Source: Methylobacterium mesophilicum SR1.6/6
GTDB taxonomy: Bacteria > Pseudomonadota > Alphaproteobacteria > Rhizobiales > Beijerinckiaceae
NCBI RefSeq assembly: GCF_000364445.2
Contig: NZ_CP043538.1
Coordinates: forward strand, 6,157,447 to 6,221,446
Length of the DNA: 64,000 bases
Direction of reading: 5' to 3'
The translations under genes were made by a program, and so were the position numbers. How positions within the stretch are numbered: the first letter of the stretch is position 1; the number at the start of each line of letters is the position of its first letter. The notes beneath the pieces are model-generated. The model searched no databases. It was given only the letters and a program-made list of their open reading frames with translations, and had not been told where the DNA came from. Of the stretch, positions 1 to 9,238 are shown in pieces.

Positions 1-2
1 GC

Positions 3-320
3 CGGCGTTGGGCCCAGGTCCACGAGCTGCGCGACGAGCGGGAGGCGACCCTCAGTCAGCTCCTGCGGCGGATCAGCCCCTGCGACCTCGTCGTCGTGGA
101 AGGGTACAAGCGGGAGCCGATCCCCAAGATCGAGGTCCACCGCGCCGACAACGGCCGCCCGCCCATCCATCCTCTGGACGCCACCGTCGTGGGCATCGCG
201 AGCGACGTCGCATTTCCGGCCTCGGGCATTCCCGTCGTAGATCTGAACGACGCGGAGGCGGTGACGGGGCTGATGCTCGACGTGGCCGTTTCCTTCGAAG
301 ACGTCCTCGGGAGGCTCTAG
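3..320 (+). CDS. mobB: MobB, molybdopterin-guanine dinucleotide biosynthesis protein B (C-terminal part)
   Basis: The gene runs in from outside the left edge; only about 105 C-terminal residues are present. The frame reads DLVVVEGYKREPIPKIEVHR, which is the typical MobB segment after the P-loop region (family consensus DLVLVEGFK..PKIEVHR). MobB is a GTP-binding accessory protein that helps MobA attach GMP to molybdopterin. It ends 4 bases before the moeA start, so the two are probably co-transcribed. The P-loop itself cannot be checked here. This gene supplies cofactor to bis-MGD enzymes such as the oxidoreductase at 4077. Confidence 0.9.
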   Translation, partial: RRWAQVHELRDEREATLSQLLRRISPCDLVVVEGYKREPIPKIEVHRADNGRPPIHPLDATVVGIASDVAFPASGIPVVDLNDAEAVTGLMLDVAVSFEDVLGRL

Positions 321-324
321 CCGG

Positions 325-1581
325 ATGGCCCAGCTCAGCGACGACTGCTTCGCGTTCGGCGGTCCTCTGATGACCATCGAGGACGCGCACGCCCTGTTCG
401 GCGAGCGGCTGGTAGCGGTCGTCGGTACCGAGGACGTTCCCGTCTCGGACGCCGACGGACGCATCCTGGCCGAGGATTGCGTCGCGCCCATCGACGTCCC
501 GCCATTCCCCAACTCGGCCGTCGACGGATACGCGGTCCGTTTCGCGGACCTGCGCGCCTCCGACGCCACGGTGCTGACGGTCGGGGCGGTCGTCACGGCC
601 GGCGGCTCGTCCGAAGGGGTGTCGGTGGCGGGCTCGGCCGCCCGGATCTTCACCGGGGCCCCGATGCCGTCGGAGGCCGACACCGTCTTCATGCAGGAGG
701 ACGTCCAGGTCCTGCCCGACGGCCGGGTGTCCCTGCCGCTCGGGCTGAAGCGGGGCGCCAACAGCCGTGACGCCGGCGAGGACGTGGCGAAGGGCTCGTC
801 GATCGTCCCGGCCGGCCGGCGTCTCCGGCCGCAGGACCTGGCTCTGGCGACCGCGGTCGGCCTGCGCACGGTGAAGGTCCGCCGCCCCCTGCGGGTCGGC
901 GTGTTCTCGACGGGCAACGAGCTCGTCGAGCCGGGGACGCCCCTGAGACCGGGCGCGATCTACGACTCGAACCGCATCCTGCTGCTCGCTCTTCTCCGGC
1001 GGATGGGCGTCGCGGTGCGTGACCTCGGCGTCATCCGTGACGACCCGGCGGCGGTCGCCGCGAGGCTCTCGGCGGCGGCTGCCGAGCATGACGTGATCCT
1101 CACCTCGGGCGGCGTCTCGACCGGCGACGAGGACCACGTGAAGACCGCCGTCGAGACCATCGGGCGCCTCGTGTTCTGGAGGCTGGGGATCAAGCCGGGA
1201 CGGCCGGTCGCGATGGGCATGATCGACGGCAAGCCGTTCCTGGGCCTGCCGGGCAACCCGGTCGCCGTCTACGTCACCCTGTTGTTCGTCGTGCGGCCGC
1301 TCCTCGCCCGGCTCGCCGGCGAGGCCTACGCGCCGCCGCCCGGATTCACCGTCAGGGCGGCCTTCTCCTATCGGAAGCGCGCGGGCCGCAGGGAGTTCGT
1401 CAGGGTCAGCCTCGCCCGGGACGCCGACGGCACCTGGGAAGCCTGGAAGTTCCAGCGCGACGGCGCAGGCATGCTGTCATCGCTCACCGAAACCGACGGC
1501 CTCGTGGAGCTGGAGGATGGCCGGACCGAGGTCGTGCCGGGCGACGTCGTTCGGTTCCATCCGCATGGAGCCCTCTGGTAG
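325..1581 (+). CDS. moeA: MoeA, molybdopterin molybdenumtransferase
   Basis: MoeA inserts molybdate into adenylylated molybdopterin, the last common step of molybdenum cofactor synthesis. The 418 residues match the family length. The N-terminal domain carries the hallmark DVPPFPNSAVDGYAV at about residues 58-71, and the central MoCF-binding domain has GVFSTGNELV and SGGVSTGDEDHV (near residue 260). The C-terminal beta-barrel is complete. The ATG at 325 lies just after the mobB stop; a second ATG 15 codons in (MTIEDAH) is possible but less likely given the spacing. Confidence 0.96.
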   Translation: MAQLSDDCFAFGGPLMTIEDAHALFGERLVAVVGTEDVPVSDADGRILAEDCVAPIDVPPFPNSAVDGYAVRFADLRASDATVLTVGAVVTAGGSSEGVSVAGSAARIFTGAPMPSEADTVFMQEDVQVLPDGRVSLPLGLKRGANSRDAGEDVAKGSSIVPAGRRLRPQDLALATAVGLRTVKVRRPLRVGVFSTGNELVEPGTPLRPGAIYDSNRILLLALLRRMGVAVRDLGVIRDDPAAVAARLSAAAAEHDVILTSGGVSTGDEDHVKTAVETIGRLVFWRLGIKPGRPVAMGMIDGKPFLGLPGNPVAVYVTLLFVVRPLLARLAGEAYAPPPGFTVRAAFSYRKRAGRREFVRVSLARDADGTWEAWKFQRDGAGMLSSLTETDGLVELEDGRTEVVPGDVVRFHPHGALW

Positions 1582-1717
1582 CGAGGCCGCACCCGGAACC
1601 CCACCAGACGCGGACCGCGCCAGCATTGCCGGGCCCACGCATCCGTTATATCAAACCTGCTATATCGCTTGTGATTGGCCGTGCGAACGGCCGCTCGATC
1701 GGCGGGCTTGGGCAACG

Positions 1718-2065
1718 ATGTTCGATGGTGTCTGGCGGAGCCAAGCAGGCGCGGAACTTCGCCTCCTCCAGATGGGCGAGGCCGTGTCCGGGACCTACAC
1801 CGCCGCCGATCCCGGCCTCGCGCAGACGCATCGAAGCCGCATCCTGGTCGGCACGGCCGAGGGTGACATCATCGGCTTCGTGACCAGCACGTCGTCGCCA
1901 CAGGAAATCACGGCCTGGACCGGGCGCCTCGTCCGCGCCGACGAGAAAACGGCCGCGGCGATCCACGCGGTGTTTCACGCCGTCGAACGGTGTTCGCAGC
2001 CGAAGGCCGCGGAGGGCCACATCGCGCTCGAGACGACCATCTTCTCGAAGGTCGAGAACACCTGA
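1718..2065 (+). CDS. Avidin/streptavidin-fold protein (diverged)
   Basis: This 115-residue protein is not closely related to anything I know by name, but its pattern follows the avidin beta-barrel: GVWRSQAGAELRL near the start (streptavidin GTWYNQLGSTF), VSGTYTAA, a central FVTSTSSPQEITAWTGRL (compare ATTWSGQY), and a final TTIFSKVE (compare DTFTKVK). W6, Y27 and W67 fall on conserved avidin positions. Several biotin contacts look replaced: the loop Ser by Ala10/Gly11, the strand-5 Trp by F54, the later Trp by F86 and the Asp near the C-terminus by Thr. Biotin binding is therefore uncertain. No signal peptide is seen from this ATG; a longer in-frame reading from 1517 overlaps moeA and has no extra conserved motif. 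It follows moeA by 136 bases. Confidence 0.6.
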   Translation: MFDGVWRSQAGAELRLLQMGEAVSGTYTAADPGLAQTHRSRILVGTAEGDIIGFVTSTSSPQEITAWTGRLVRADEKTAAAIHAVFHAVERCSQPKAAEGHIALETTIFSKVENT

Positions 2066-2607
2066 AGGCGGAGCCTCGTCCAGGCTCGATCCTTTCCCGT
2101 GAACGCGAGGCGAGATCGAAGCGACGGGCGGCCGGGGCATCAATTGCCGACACAGATCGGCTGTTCGGTTCATCCTCCATCCTGTCATCGTCGAACCCCG
2201 GTCCGCGAACAGCCGATGGCAACCGCTTGCGCGACGTCTTCAAAGCTCGCTGGATGGCCGGGATAGGCGTGAAGCGGCCGGCTGCATGCGATCCGAAGCG
2301 AATGATCCACCGCCCGACGTGCTCATGACGGCGGCCGTCACCTGCAGTGGCCCCGGCGCGCGATCCTGTCGCTCGCCGTAACCGAACCGAGGACCGGCCC
2401 GGTTCGGCAGCCACCTTGTGTATGTCCCCTCCCGAGGACTGCGCGGCGTTGCGCGGTTGTTCAATCGGCCTGTTCCCGTCGTGGAAACGCCGTTGTCGCC
2501 AAGCGTTGGGTTCAGTGCTTGATGAATGTATCTGATGCTCAATGTAAGTGTAATCACTCGGGCTTGAACTGAATATTGAGTACATTTCGGGGCGCAGGGG
2601 AGGGCAT
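2066..2607. other. Intergenic stretch, no gene seen
   Basis: Open frames here are short and lack family motifs. The last 100 bases (about 2500-2600) are clearly richer in A/T than the surroundings and probably hold the promoter of the small gene at 2608. Confidence 0.5.
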
Positions 2608-2934
2608 ATGGGCACGCACTCTGGTCGAACGGCGGACGAGTGGGCCGGCATCATCAGTGAGGCATATGCTGCGAGAACACGGCCACCCCTGACACGCCAG
2701 CTCGTGAGCGAGGTTCATCAAGTGATCGCCGAGGCGCTTCGGGAAGCGGAAGCAGCTGACAGCCCGGACAGCGAATGGTGCGAGCGCGTCAACCTCGTCC
2801 TGGATCGCAGCGAGATGTCCCTTCATGCAGCCGTGGGGCCTCGGCTTGCCGCGATCGATGATGCCGCGGGAACCGCCGTGATGATGCACCGGTCGGAAGC
2901 CGGACGCCCCTTGCGCGCCTTCGGCGGGCAATAG
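2608..2934 (+). CDS. Hypothetical protein (108 aa)
   Basis: I do not recognise this protein. The ATG is preceded by a good ribosome binding site (GGGGAGGG, 4 bases upstream) and an A/T-rich probable promoter, which supports it being real. It is soluble and mostly helical by composition, with an acidic middle (EALREAEAADSPDSEW) and no signal peptide or membrane segment. It lies in the same direction as the formyl-THF cyclo-ligase gene 79 bases downstream, so it may share its transcript. Confidence 0.55.
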   Translation: MGTHSGRTADEWAGIISEAYAARTRPPLTRQLVSEVHQVIAEALREAEAADSPDSEWCERVNLVLDRSEMSLHAAVGPRLAAIDDAAGTAVMMHRSEAGRPLRAFGGQ

Positions 2935-3013
2935 CCGACGCGACACGGGATGCGCCTGTACTGACCAGTGGCGTTTTTAGAGACAGCAAGGCGGGAGCGG
3001 CGGGAGCGAGACC

Positions 3014-3634
3014 ATGAGTTCCGTGAATGAGGTGTGTGAGGTCACCGGCTCCGGTCCGGAATGGCCAGCCGCCAATGCGGATTGGCCGACGATCCGTGAC
3101 TGGCGAAAGGAAACCCGGGACAGACTGATCGCGCAGCGTCGCAGCATTTCGGCTGAGGATCGGTCCGCCTGGAGCGAGAGGATCAGCCGGGCCCTGGAAG
3201 CGGCGCTCGCGCCGTATGCCGGCCGATTGATCGGCTTCTACTGGCCCTTCCGCGGCGAGTATGATCCACGAGCCGTTCTTACCGCGATGCAGGAGCGCGG
3301 CTCACGCCTTGCCCTGCCGGTGATCATCGAGCGCGGGCAGCCGCTCGTCTTCCGTGAGTGGTCCCCTGGCAGCCTGATGGTGCAGGGAACTTGGAAGATC
3401 CCGATGCCTGAGTCGGGCGAGACGGTCTTCCCCGACCTCCTCGTGGTGCCGCTGGTCGGGTTTGACAGTCAGGGCTACCGGCTCGGCTATGGCGGCGGCT
3501 TCTATGATCGGACGATCGCCGCAATGCCGCAGCGGCCGCGCTCCATTGGTGTCGGCTTCGAACTCGGACGCCTGAAGACGATCTGCCCGCAATCGCACGA
3601 CATTCCGCTGGAGCGGATCATCACGGAGGGGTGA
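3014..3634 (+). CDS. 5-formyltetrahydrofolate cyclo-ligase (MTHFS)
   Basis: The enzyme uses ATP to convert 5-formyl-THF into 5,10-methenyl-THF, returning stored folate to C1 metabolism. The 206 residues include the N-terminal basic helix (WRKETRDRLIAQRRSI), the central GFYWPFRGEYDP and the family signature GYGGGFYDRTIA near the C-terminus, which shapes the nucleotide/folate site. The ATG at 3014 follows a GGAG-type site. In a methylotroph, balancing 5-formyl-THF matters because C1 units pass through methenyl-THF, which fits the C1-related neighbourhood. The family is also annotated ygfA or fau. Confidence 0.95.
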   Translation: MSSVNEVCEVTGSGPEWPAANADWPTIRDWRKETRDRLIAQRRSISAEDRSAWSERISRALEAALAPYAGRLIGFYWPFRGEYDPRAVLTAMQERGSRLALPVIIERGQPLVFREWSPGSLMVQGTWKIPMPESGETVFPDLLVVPLVGFDSQGYRLGYGGGFYDRTIAAMPQRPRSIGVGFELGRLKTICPQSHDIPLERIITEG

Positions 3635-4076
3635 CGCGGCCTGGATGGCCGACGTCCGACTGCGCTGATCGGGTGAGTCGACCGAGGTCACCTGTTACCA
3701 ACAGATCCGATCTGGCGACCTCTACCGTCGGTCGCAGTCTGGCTTCGCGCGTTGCGGGCTCGACGTCGACCTGCGGTGCGCCGCAGACCGAATCCCCACA
3801 CCGCACCGACGCGTGCTTTTGGGCTTCAGCCGAGGGCGGATGGACGGCCGCGATGGGCGCTCTGCAGACCGTCCGGTCTTGCGCGCGAGGGCGATCAGGC
3901 GTGACGACGTCTGGCCGAAAGCGCCTGGCCCGTCTCGAAGAAGGCCAGCTCGGACAGCGGACACGGAATCCGTCGCCAGACGCCTGACGACGGGCCGGCA
4001 TGGACGCTGCTCTCACTCGCCATCCCGGTGCGGCGCGGCTACGGTCGCCCGCGCTGACTGAGCCAGAGGCGCGCCG
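3635..4076. other. Intergenic stretch, no gene seen
   Basis: About 440 bases with only short overlapping frames on both strands and no recognisable motif. It presumably contains the promoter for the molybdopterin oxidoreductase gene, but no clear -35/-10 pair stands out. Confidence 0.4.
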
Positions 4077-6155
4077 ATGCCCGAGATCCGATCTTCCGTC
4101 TGCCCGCACGATTGCCCCAGCACCTGCGCGCTAGACGTCGAGGTGCTGGACGGGGCGAGGATCGGAACCGTGCGCGGCGCGGACAACCCGTACACGGGCG
4201 GCGTGATCTGCAACAAGGTGACCCGCTACGCCGAGCGGATCCACCATCCGGACCGTGTGCTCCACCCGCTCCTGCGCACGGGTGAGAAGGGCAGCGGCGC
4301 GTTCCGCCGGATCGGCTGGGACGAGGCGCTCGACCGCGTCGTCGCCGGCTTCGACGCGGCGACCGGGCGCCACGGCAGCGAAGCCGCCTGGGCCTACAGC
4401 TCCGGCGGCACGATGGGCCTCGTGCAGCGCGACGGCATCTTCCGGCTGCGCCATGCCCTGCGCTGGTCCGGCCGCAAGGGCACGATCTGCTCCACGATCG
4501 CGGGGGCCGGCTGGACCGCCGGCTGCGGCCGGATCTCGGGCTCGGACAGCCGGGAGATGGCGGTCGCCGACCTGAACGTGCTGTGGGGCACCAACCCGGT
4601 CTCCACCCAGGTCAACGTCATGTCCCATGTCACGCGCGCCCGGAAGGAGCGCGGGGCGAAGCTCGTGGTCATCGACCCGTACCGCACCGGCACCGCGGCG
4701 GCGGCCGACCTGCACCTCGCCGTCCGGCCCGGCACGGATGCGGCGCTCGCCTGCGCGGTGATGCACTGCGCCTTCCGCGACGGCCATGCCGACCGGGCTT
4801 ACATGGCGGCCTACGCCGACGCGCCGGAGGCGCTCGAGGCGCATCTGGCGCCGCGCGGACCGGCCTGGGCGTCCGAGATCACCGGCCTGACCATCGCGGA
4901 GATCGAGGATTTCGCGGCGCTCTACAACGCCACGCCGCGGGCCTACATCCGCTGCGGCTACGGCTTCACCCGCGGGCGCGGCGGCGCCGCGGCGATGCAC
5001 GCCGTGACCTGTCTGCCCACCGTCACCGGCAAGTGGCGGCACGAGGGCGGCGGCGCCCTGTTCACCAACAAGGGCATCTTCGGCTGGGACAAATCGCTGA
5101 TCGAGGGCACGGCCCTGCGCGACCCGGCGATCCGGGAGCTCGACATGAGCCGCATCGCCAGCGTGCTGACCGGCGACGCGGCGGCGCTGCACGGCGGCCC
5201 CGGCGTCCACGCCCTGCTCGTGCAGAGCGGCAACCCCGCCTCGGTCTGCCCGGACAGCAACCGCGTACGGCAGGGATTGATGCGCGACGACCTGTTCACG
5301 GTCGTGCACGAGCAGTTCATGACCGAGACGGCGCGCTACGCCGACATCGTGCTGCCGGCGACGATGTTCCTGGAGCACGACGACATCTACCAGGCGATGG
5401 GCCACAGCCACATCCAGATCGGGCTCGCGGCGATCGACCCGCCCGGCGAGGCGATCTCCAACCACGAACTCGTCTGCGCCCTGGCCCGTCGCTTCGGCCT
5501 CGACCACCCGACCTTCCGGATGACCGCGCTGGAGCTGGCGGACGCGACGCTGCGCGCCTCCGGCTACCCGTCCGCCGCGGCGCTGGCGGAGCGGCGCTGG
5601 CTGGATGTCCAGCTGCCGTTCCGATCCGCCCACTTCCTCGACGGGTTCGCGCATCCGGACGGCCGGTTCCGCTTCCGGGCCGATTGGCGGGCCCTGGGGG
5701 ATACGGAGGGCCGGCTGTCCCCGCTGCCCGACTGGCTGCCGCTGATCGACGGCGCCACCGACGAGCGACCGCTGCGTCTCGTCACCGCTCCGGCCCGACA
5801 GTTCCTGAACTCCACCTTCACGGAGACGCCGAACGCCCGCAAGCGCGAGGGCCGCCCGCAGGTGCTGATCGCCCCGGAGGACGGCCTCCGCTTCGGCGTC
5901 GTGGACGGCGCGCTCGCCCGCCTGGGCAGCGCGCAGGGCGAGGTGGTTCTGCATGCGCGGTACGTGCCGGGCCAGCGGCCGGGCACCGTGGTGGTGGAGA
6001 GCATCTGGCCGGCCGCCGAATTCGGCGGCCCGGGGCACGGCATCAATGCGCTGACCTCGGACGAGGCCGCACTCCCGTCCGGGGGCGCGGTCTTCCACGA
6101 CACGGCCGTGTGGATGCGCGCGGAGGCCGAGGCCGCGGCGACGATGGCGGCCTGA
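4077..6155 (+). CDS. Molybdopterin oxidoreductase, DMSO-reductase (bis-MGD) family
   Basis: A 692-residue catalytic subunit. The N-terminus binds a 4Fe-4S cluster through C9, C13, C17 and C45 (CPHDCPSTC, then ICNK). The molybdopterin domain follows with typical segments (GRKGTICSTIAGAGW, LWGTNPVSTQ, GANLVVIDPYRT-like) and a C-terminal dinucleotide-binding barrel (RLVTAPARQFLNSTF). No Tat or Sec signal is visible, so it is probably cytoplasmic. The motif that holds the Sec/Cys molybdenum ligand in formate dehydrogenases appears here as IAGAGW (about residues 141-146), without Sec or Cys, so formate dehydrogenase activity is not supported. No electron-transfer subunits are adjacent. The substrate is unknown; S- or N-oxides are alternatives. 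Confidence 0.85.
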   Translation: MPEIRSSVCPHDCPSTCALDVEVLDGARIGTVRGADNPYTGGVICNKVTRYAERIHHPDRVLHPLLRTGEKGSGAFRRIGWDEALDRVVAGFDAATGRHGSEAAWAYSSGGTMGLVQRDGIFRLRHALRWSGRKGTICSTIAGAGWTAGCGRISGSDSREMAVADLNVLWGTNPVSTQVNVMSHVTRARKERGAKLVVIDPYRTGTAAAADLHLAVRPGTDAALACAVMHCAFRDGHADRAYMAAYADAPEALEAHLAPRGPAWASEITGLTIAEIEDFAALYNATPRAYIRCGYGFTRGRGGAAAMHAVTCLPTVTGKWRHEGGGALFTNKGIFGWDKSLIEGTALRDPAIRELDMSRIASVLTGDAAALHGGPGVHALLVQSGNPASVCPDSNRVRQGLMRDDLFTVVHEQFMTETARYADIVLPATMFLEHDDIYQAMGHSHIQIGLAAIDPPGEAISNHELVCALARRFGLDHPTFRMTALELADATLRASGYPSAAALAERRWLDVQLPFRSAHFLDGFAHPDGRFRFRADWRALGDTEGRLSPLPDWLPLIDGATDERPLRLVTAPARQFLNSTFTETPNARKREGRPQVLIAPEDGLRFGVVDGALARLGSAQGEVVLHARYVPGQRPGTVVVESIWPAAEFGGPGHGINALTSDEAALPSGGAVFHDTAVWMRAEAEAAATMAA

Positions 6156-6384
6156 TACCGGCCGGACGGGGTGACAGGCGGGCCTCCCGTCCTGGGGCGC
6201 CGGGCGACACCGGTTCGAGACCCGAGACGACAATTTTGACGTTCCCGGCGGAAGACCGCCCGCCGCGCGCACAAGTGCCGCCAATATGCGCAAGCCCCGC
6301 GCCGACCTGCAGCCTCTTTGACCTTCCCGTCTCCCCGCCCCCGGCCGACAATCGGGCGGTCCATCCAGGGGAGCTTCGGGGTCG

Positions 6385-7626
6385 ATGACGCATCTCACGC
6401 GACGCGGCGTCTTGGGCACAGGCCTCTCGGGCACGGCGGCGCTGCTCGCGGCCCCAGCCCTCATCCGGCCGGCCTTCGCCGCCGACACCGTCAAGCTCGG
6501 CTGCCTGTTCTCGTCGTCGGGCACGATGGCCAATCTCGAGGGCCGGCTGAACCACGTGGTCCGCATGGCCGCCGACGCGATCAACGGGCGCGGCGGCGTC
6601 AACGGCCGCCAGATCGAGGTGCTGACCTCCGATCCCGCCTCGGACTGGCCGCTCTACGCCCAGGTCGGCCGGCAGATGCTCCAGCAGGACAAGGTCGCCG
6701 CCCTGTTCAGCTGCTGGACCTCCGTGTCGCGCAAGTCGGTGCTGCCGGTCGTCGAGCAGAATGACGGCCTCCTGTTCTACCCGCTGCACTTCGAGGGCGA
6801 CGAGAACTCGAAGAACGTCGTCTACGTGAACTCGCCGCCCGCGAGTTCCGTGCTGCCGGCGGTCGATTACCTGATGGGCTCGGACGGGGTCGGGGCGAAG
6901 CGCTTCTTCATGATCGGCTCGGACTACGTCTGGCCGCGCACGATCAACAAGCAGCTCAAGGGCTACTGGACGAGCAAGGGCATCCCCGAGAGCGCGTGGC
7001 GCGAGGAATACGTGCCGTTCGGCTTCTCGAACTTCCAGACGCTGGTGAACCAGGTCCGCAGCTTCGCCAGCCAACCGGGCGGCCAGGCGATCGTGGTGCT
7101 CACCGTCGTCGGCTCCTCGATCCCCGACTTCCTGCGCGAGTTCGCCAACCAGGGCATCAGCGCCACCGACGTGCCGATCCTCGGCCTCGACATGGTGGAA
7201 GCCGATCTCGAGGGGCTCGATACGGCCAAGCTCGTCGGCCACCTGAACTGCTGGGCCTATCTCCAGGCCGCCAAGGGCGAGCGCAACCAGAAATTCCTCG
7301 CCGATTGGGCCGCCTACGTGAAGGCGAAGAACGTCCCGTTCAGCGCCGACACGGTGATCGACCCGATGGTCTCGGCCTATGACAGCGTCCATCTCTGGGC
7401 GCTCGCCGCCGCCAAGGCCGGGTCCTTCGCGGTTCCGGAGGTGCGCAAGGCCTTCGCGGGCCTCAGCTTCGACGACCCGTCGGGCTACACGCTGACCATG
7501 ACGGGCGAGAACAACTACGTCTCCCGCGGCGTGTTCATCGGCTCGGTCAACGAGAAGCGCGGCTTCGACGTCCTCTGGCAATCCCCGGACGCCCCGAAGC
7601 CGGTCCCGTTCAGCCCCTATGGCTGA
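6385..7626 (+). CDS. Substrate-binding protein of urea/short-chain amide ABC transporter (UrtA/FmdD type)
   Basis: This 413-residue periplasmic binding protein begins with a Tat-like signal (TRRGVLGTG, hydrophobic stretch, then AFAA). It belongs to the AmiC/UrtA type I family (DTVKLGCLFSSSGTMA, VSRKSVLPVVEQNDGLLFYP, YVWPRTIN). UrtA binds urea and close homologues next to formamidase (FmdD of Methylophilus) bind short amides. As the operon ends in formamidase, formamide or other short amides are the more likely cargo. Its stop overlaps the permease start by 8 bases. Confidence 0.9.
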   Translation: MTHLTRRGVLGTGLSGTAALLAAPALIRPAFAADTVKLGCLFSSSGTMANLEGRLNHVVRMAADAINGRGGVNGRQIEVLTSDPASDWPLYAQVGRQMLQQDKVAALFSCWTSVSRKSVLPVVEQNDGLLFYPLHFEGDENSKNVVYVNSPPASSVLPAVDYLMGSDGVGAKRFFMIGSDYVWPRTINKQLKGYWTSKGIPESAWREEYVPFGFSNFQTLVNQVRSFASQPGGQAIVVLTVVGSSIPDFLREFANQGISATDVPILGLDMVEADLEGLDTAKLVGHLNCWAYLQAAKGERNQKFLADWAAYVKAKNVPFSADTVIDPMVSAYDSVHLWALAAAKAGSFAVPEVRKAFAGLSFDDPSGYTLTMTGENNYVSRGVFIGSVNEKRGFDVLWQSPDAPKPVPFSPYG

Positions 7627-9238
7627 TCCGTTCCGCGCGCTCTTGGCCCTCTGCTGCCTGGCGCTGCTGGCGGTTCCGGCCTGCGCGGCGCCGCTCGATC
7701 GTGCGGCTTTCGCGGCGGATCTGTGCGGGGACGGCACCGCGCAGGTTCGCGGGGCCGAGGGCCTCGTCCAGGCCGGCGGCGATCTGCCGGCGGAGGATCT
7801 CACCTTCGCCGGCCGGCTCCTCGGCGCGCTGGCCGAGCGCCGCCTGTCCTGCCCGGCGGACGGCGCGCTCCTGCTCGACCGACCGGGCGCGCCGGAGGGC
7901 CGTGACGCGCTCACCGGCGCGACGCGGCCGGCTGCCGAGGCGCGCGCGCCGGTCCTCGGCCTGCGCCAGCGCGCGGCCGTCGAGACCGCGCGGGGCGCCG
8001 TCGCGCTGCTGGCCGGCCCGGATCCGGCCGCCCGCGCCGCCGGCCTCGCGGTTCTGGAGCGGCGCATCGCCACCGTCCCGGCGGCCGTGCTCGACCGGGC
8101 TCGCGACGCGGAGGCGGATCCCGCGCTGAAGGGGACGATCGCCGGCCTCGCCCAGGCGGCCGCCCTGTCGTCGCCCGATCCGGCCCGGCGCCGGGCGGCC
8201 ATCGCGGCCGTGGCGGCCAGTCCGTCGGGGACCGCGCAGGCGCGGCTGGCGGCCCTCAAGACCGATCCCGCCTACGCGACCGATCCGGCCTTCCGAACAG
8301 CCCTCGATGCGGGGCTCGCGCAGGTCTCCCGGGCGGTCGCGATCGGGAATGGCCTCGCGGTCGTCTACAACGGCCTGAGCTTCGCCAGCATCCTGTTCAT
8401 GGCGGCGGCCGGGCTCGCAATCATCTTCGGGCTGATGGGCGTGATCAACCTCGCCCAGGGCGAGTTCATCATGCTCGGCGCCTACGCCACCTACGGCGTG
8501 CAGGAGGCCTTCCGCCGCCTCGCCCCCGGTCTGATCGACCTGTACCTGCTCGCCGCCATCCCGGTGGCGTTCGGGGCGGTCGCCCTGGTGGGGATCGTGG
8601 TCGAGGCGCTGATCCTGCGCCACCTCTACCGGCGGCCGTTGATGAGCCTGCTCGCCACCTGGGCGGTGAGCCTGTTCCTGGTGAACCTCGTCCGCGTGAC
8701 GGTCGGCACCCAGAACCTGCAATTCGTCATGCCGGCCTATGTCAGCGGCGGCGTGCCCCTCTATGCCGATTTCGTCATGACCTGGAACCGGTTGTTCGCC
8801 ATCGGCTTCGCGGCGGCGACCCTCGTCCTGACGCTCCTGATCCTGCGCCGCACCCCGCTCGGGCTCGACATCCGCGCCGTGACCCAGAACCGCGACATGG
8901 CCGCCTGCCTCGGGCTGCCGACCCGGCGGGTCGACCGCCTGGCCTTCGGCTTGGGATCGGGCCTGGCCGGGCTCGCCGGGGTGGCGCTCTGCCCGATCTA
9001 CAGCGTCAATCCCGGCATGGGGTCGGGCTTCATCGTCGACAGCTTCATGGTGGTGGTGCTGGGCGGCGTCGGCAGCCTCGTCGGGACCCTGGTGGCGGCC
9101 CTCGGGGTCGGGGGCGCCAACGTGCTGATCGAGCCGGTCTCCGGCGCGGTCGCCGCCAAGGTGATCGTGCTGGTCGGCATCATCCTGTTCCTGCAGCGCC
9201 GGCCCGAGGGGTTGTTCGCCGTGCGGCGGCGGCGATGA
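7619..9238 (+). CDS. ABC transporter permease, UrtB type
   Basis: A 539-residue inner-membrane permease. As in UrtB proteins, it has a signal peptide and a roughly 200-residue alpha-helical periplasmic region (residues 20-230) before the LivH-like membrane domain (from about AIGNGLAVVYNGLSFASILFM) with the conserved GLMGVINLAQGEFIMLGAY. It forms the channel with the UrtC-type protein. The start overlaps the binding-protein stop by 8 bases, and the stop overlaps the next start (ATGA), indicating tight co-translation. Confidence 0.92.
   Translation: MADPFRALLALCCLALLAVPACAAPLDRAAFAADLCGDGTAQVRGAEGLVQAGGDLPAEDLTFAGRLLGALAERRLSCPADGALLLDRPGAPEGRDALTGATRPAAEARAPVLGLRQRAAVETARGAVALLAGPDPAARAAGLAVLERRIATVPAAVLDRARDAEADPALKGTIAGLAQAAALSSPDPARRRAAIAAVAASPSGTAQARLAALKTDPAYATDPAFRTALDAGLAQVSRAVAIGNGLAVVYNGLSFASILFMAAAGLAIIFGLMGVINLAQGEFIMLGAYATYGVQEAFRRLAPGLIDLYLLAAIPVAFGAVALVGIVVEALILRHLYRRPLMSLLATWAVSLFLVNLVRVTVGTQNLQFVMPAYVSGGVPLYADFVMTWNRLFAIGFAAATLVLTLLILRRTPLGLDIRAVTQNRDMAACLGLPTRRVDRLAFGLGSGLAGLAGVALCPIYSVNPGMGSGFIVDSFMVVVLGGVGSLVGTLVAALGVGGANVLIEPVSGAVAAKVIVLVGIILFLQRRPEGLFAVRRRR

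Noticed and set aside
1640..1670. Two TATATC copies upstream of the avidin-like gene as a possible operator
   Set aside because: They could be promoter elements but spacing and sequence give no support beyond being A/T rich.
6230..6384. TTGAC-like sequences upstream of the amide transporter operon
   Set aside because: Candidate -35 elements exist, but no matching -10 element could be chosen with confidence.
4131..6602. Long antisense frame opposite the molybdopterin oxidoreductase
   Set aside because: It is Arg/Ala/Gly rich with no motif; the plus-strand protein is clearly real.
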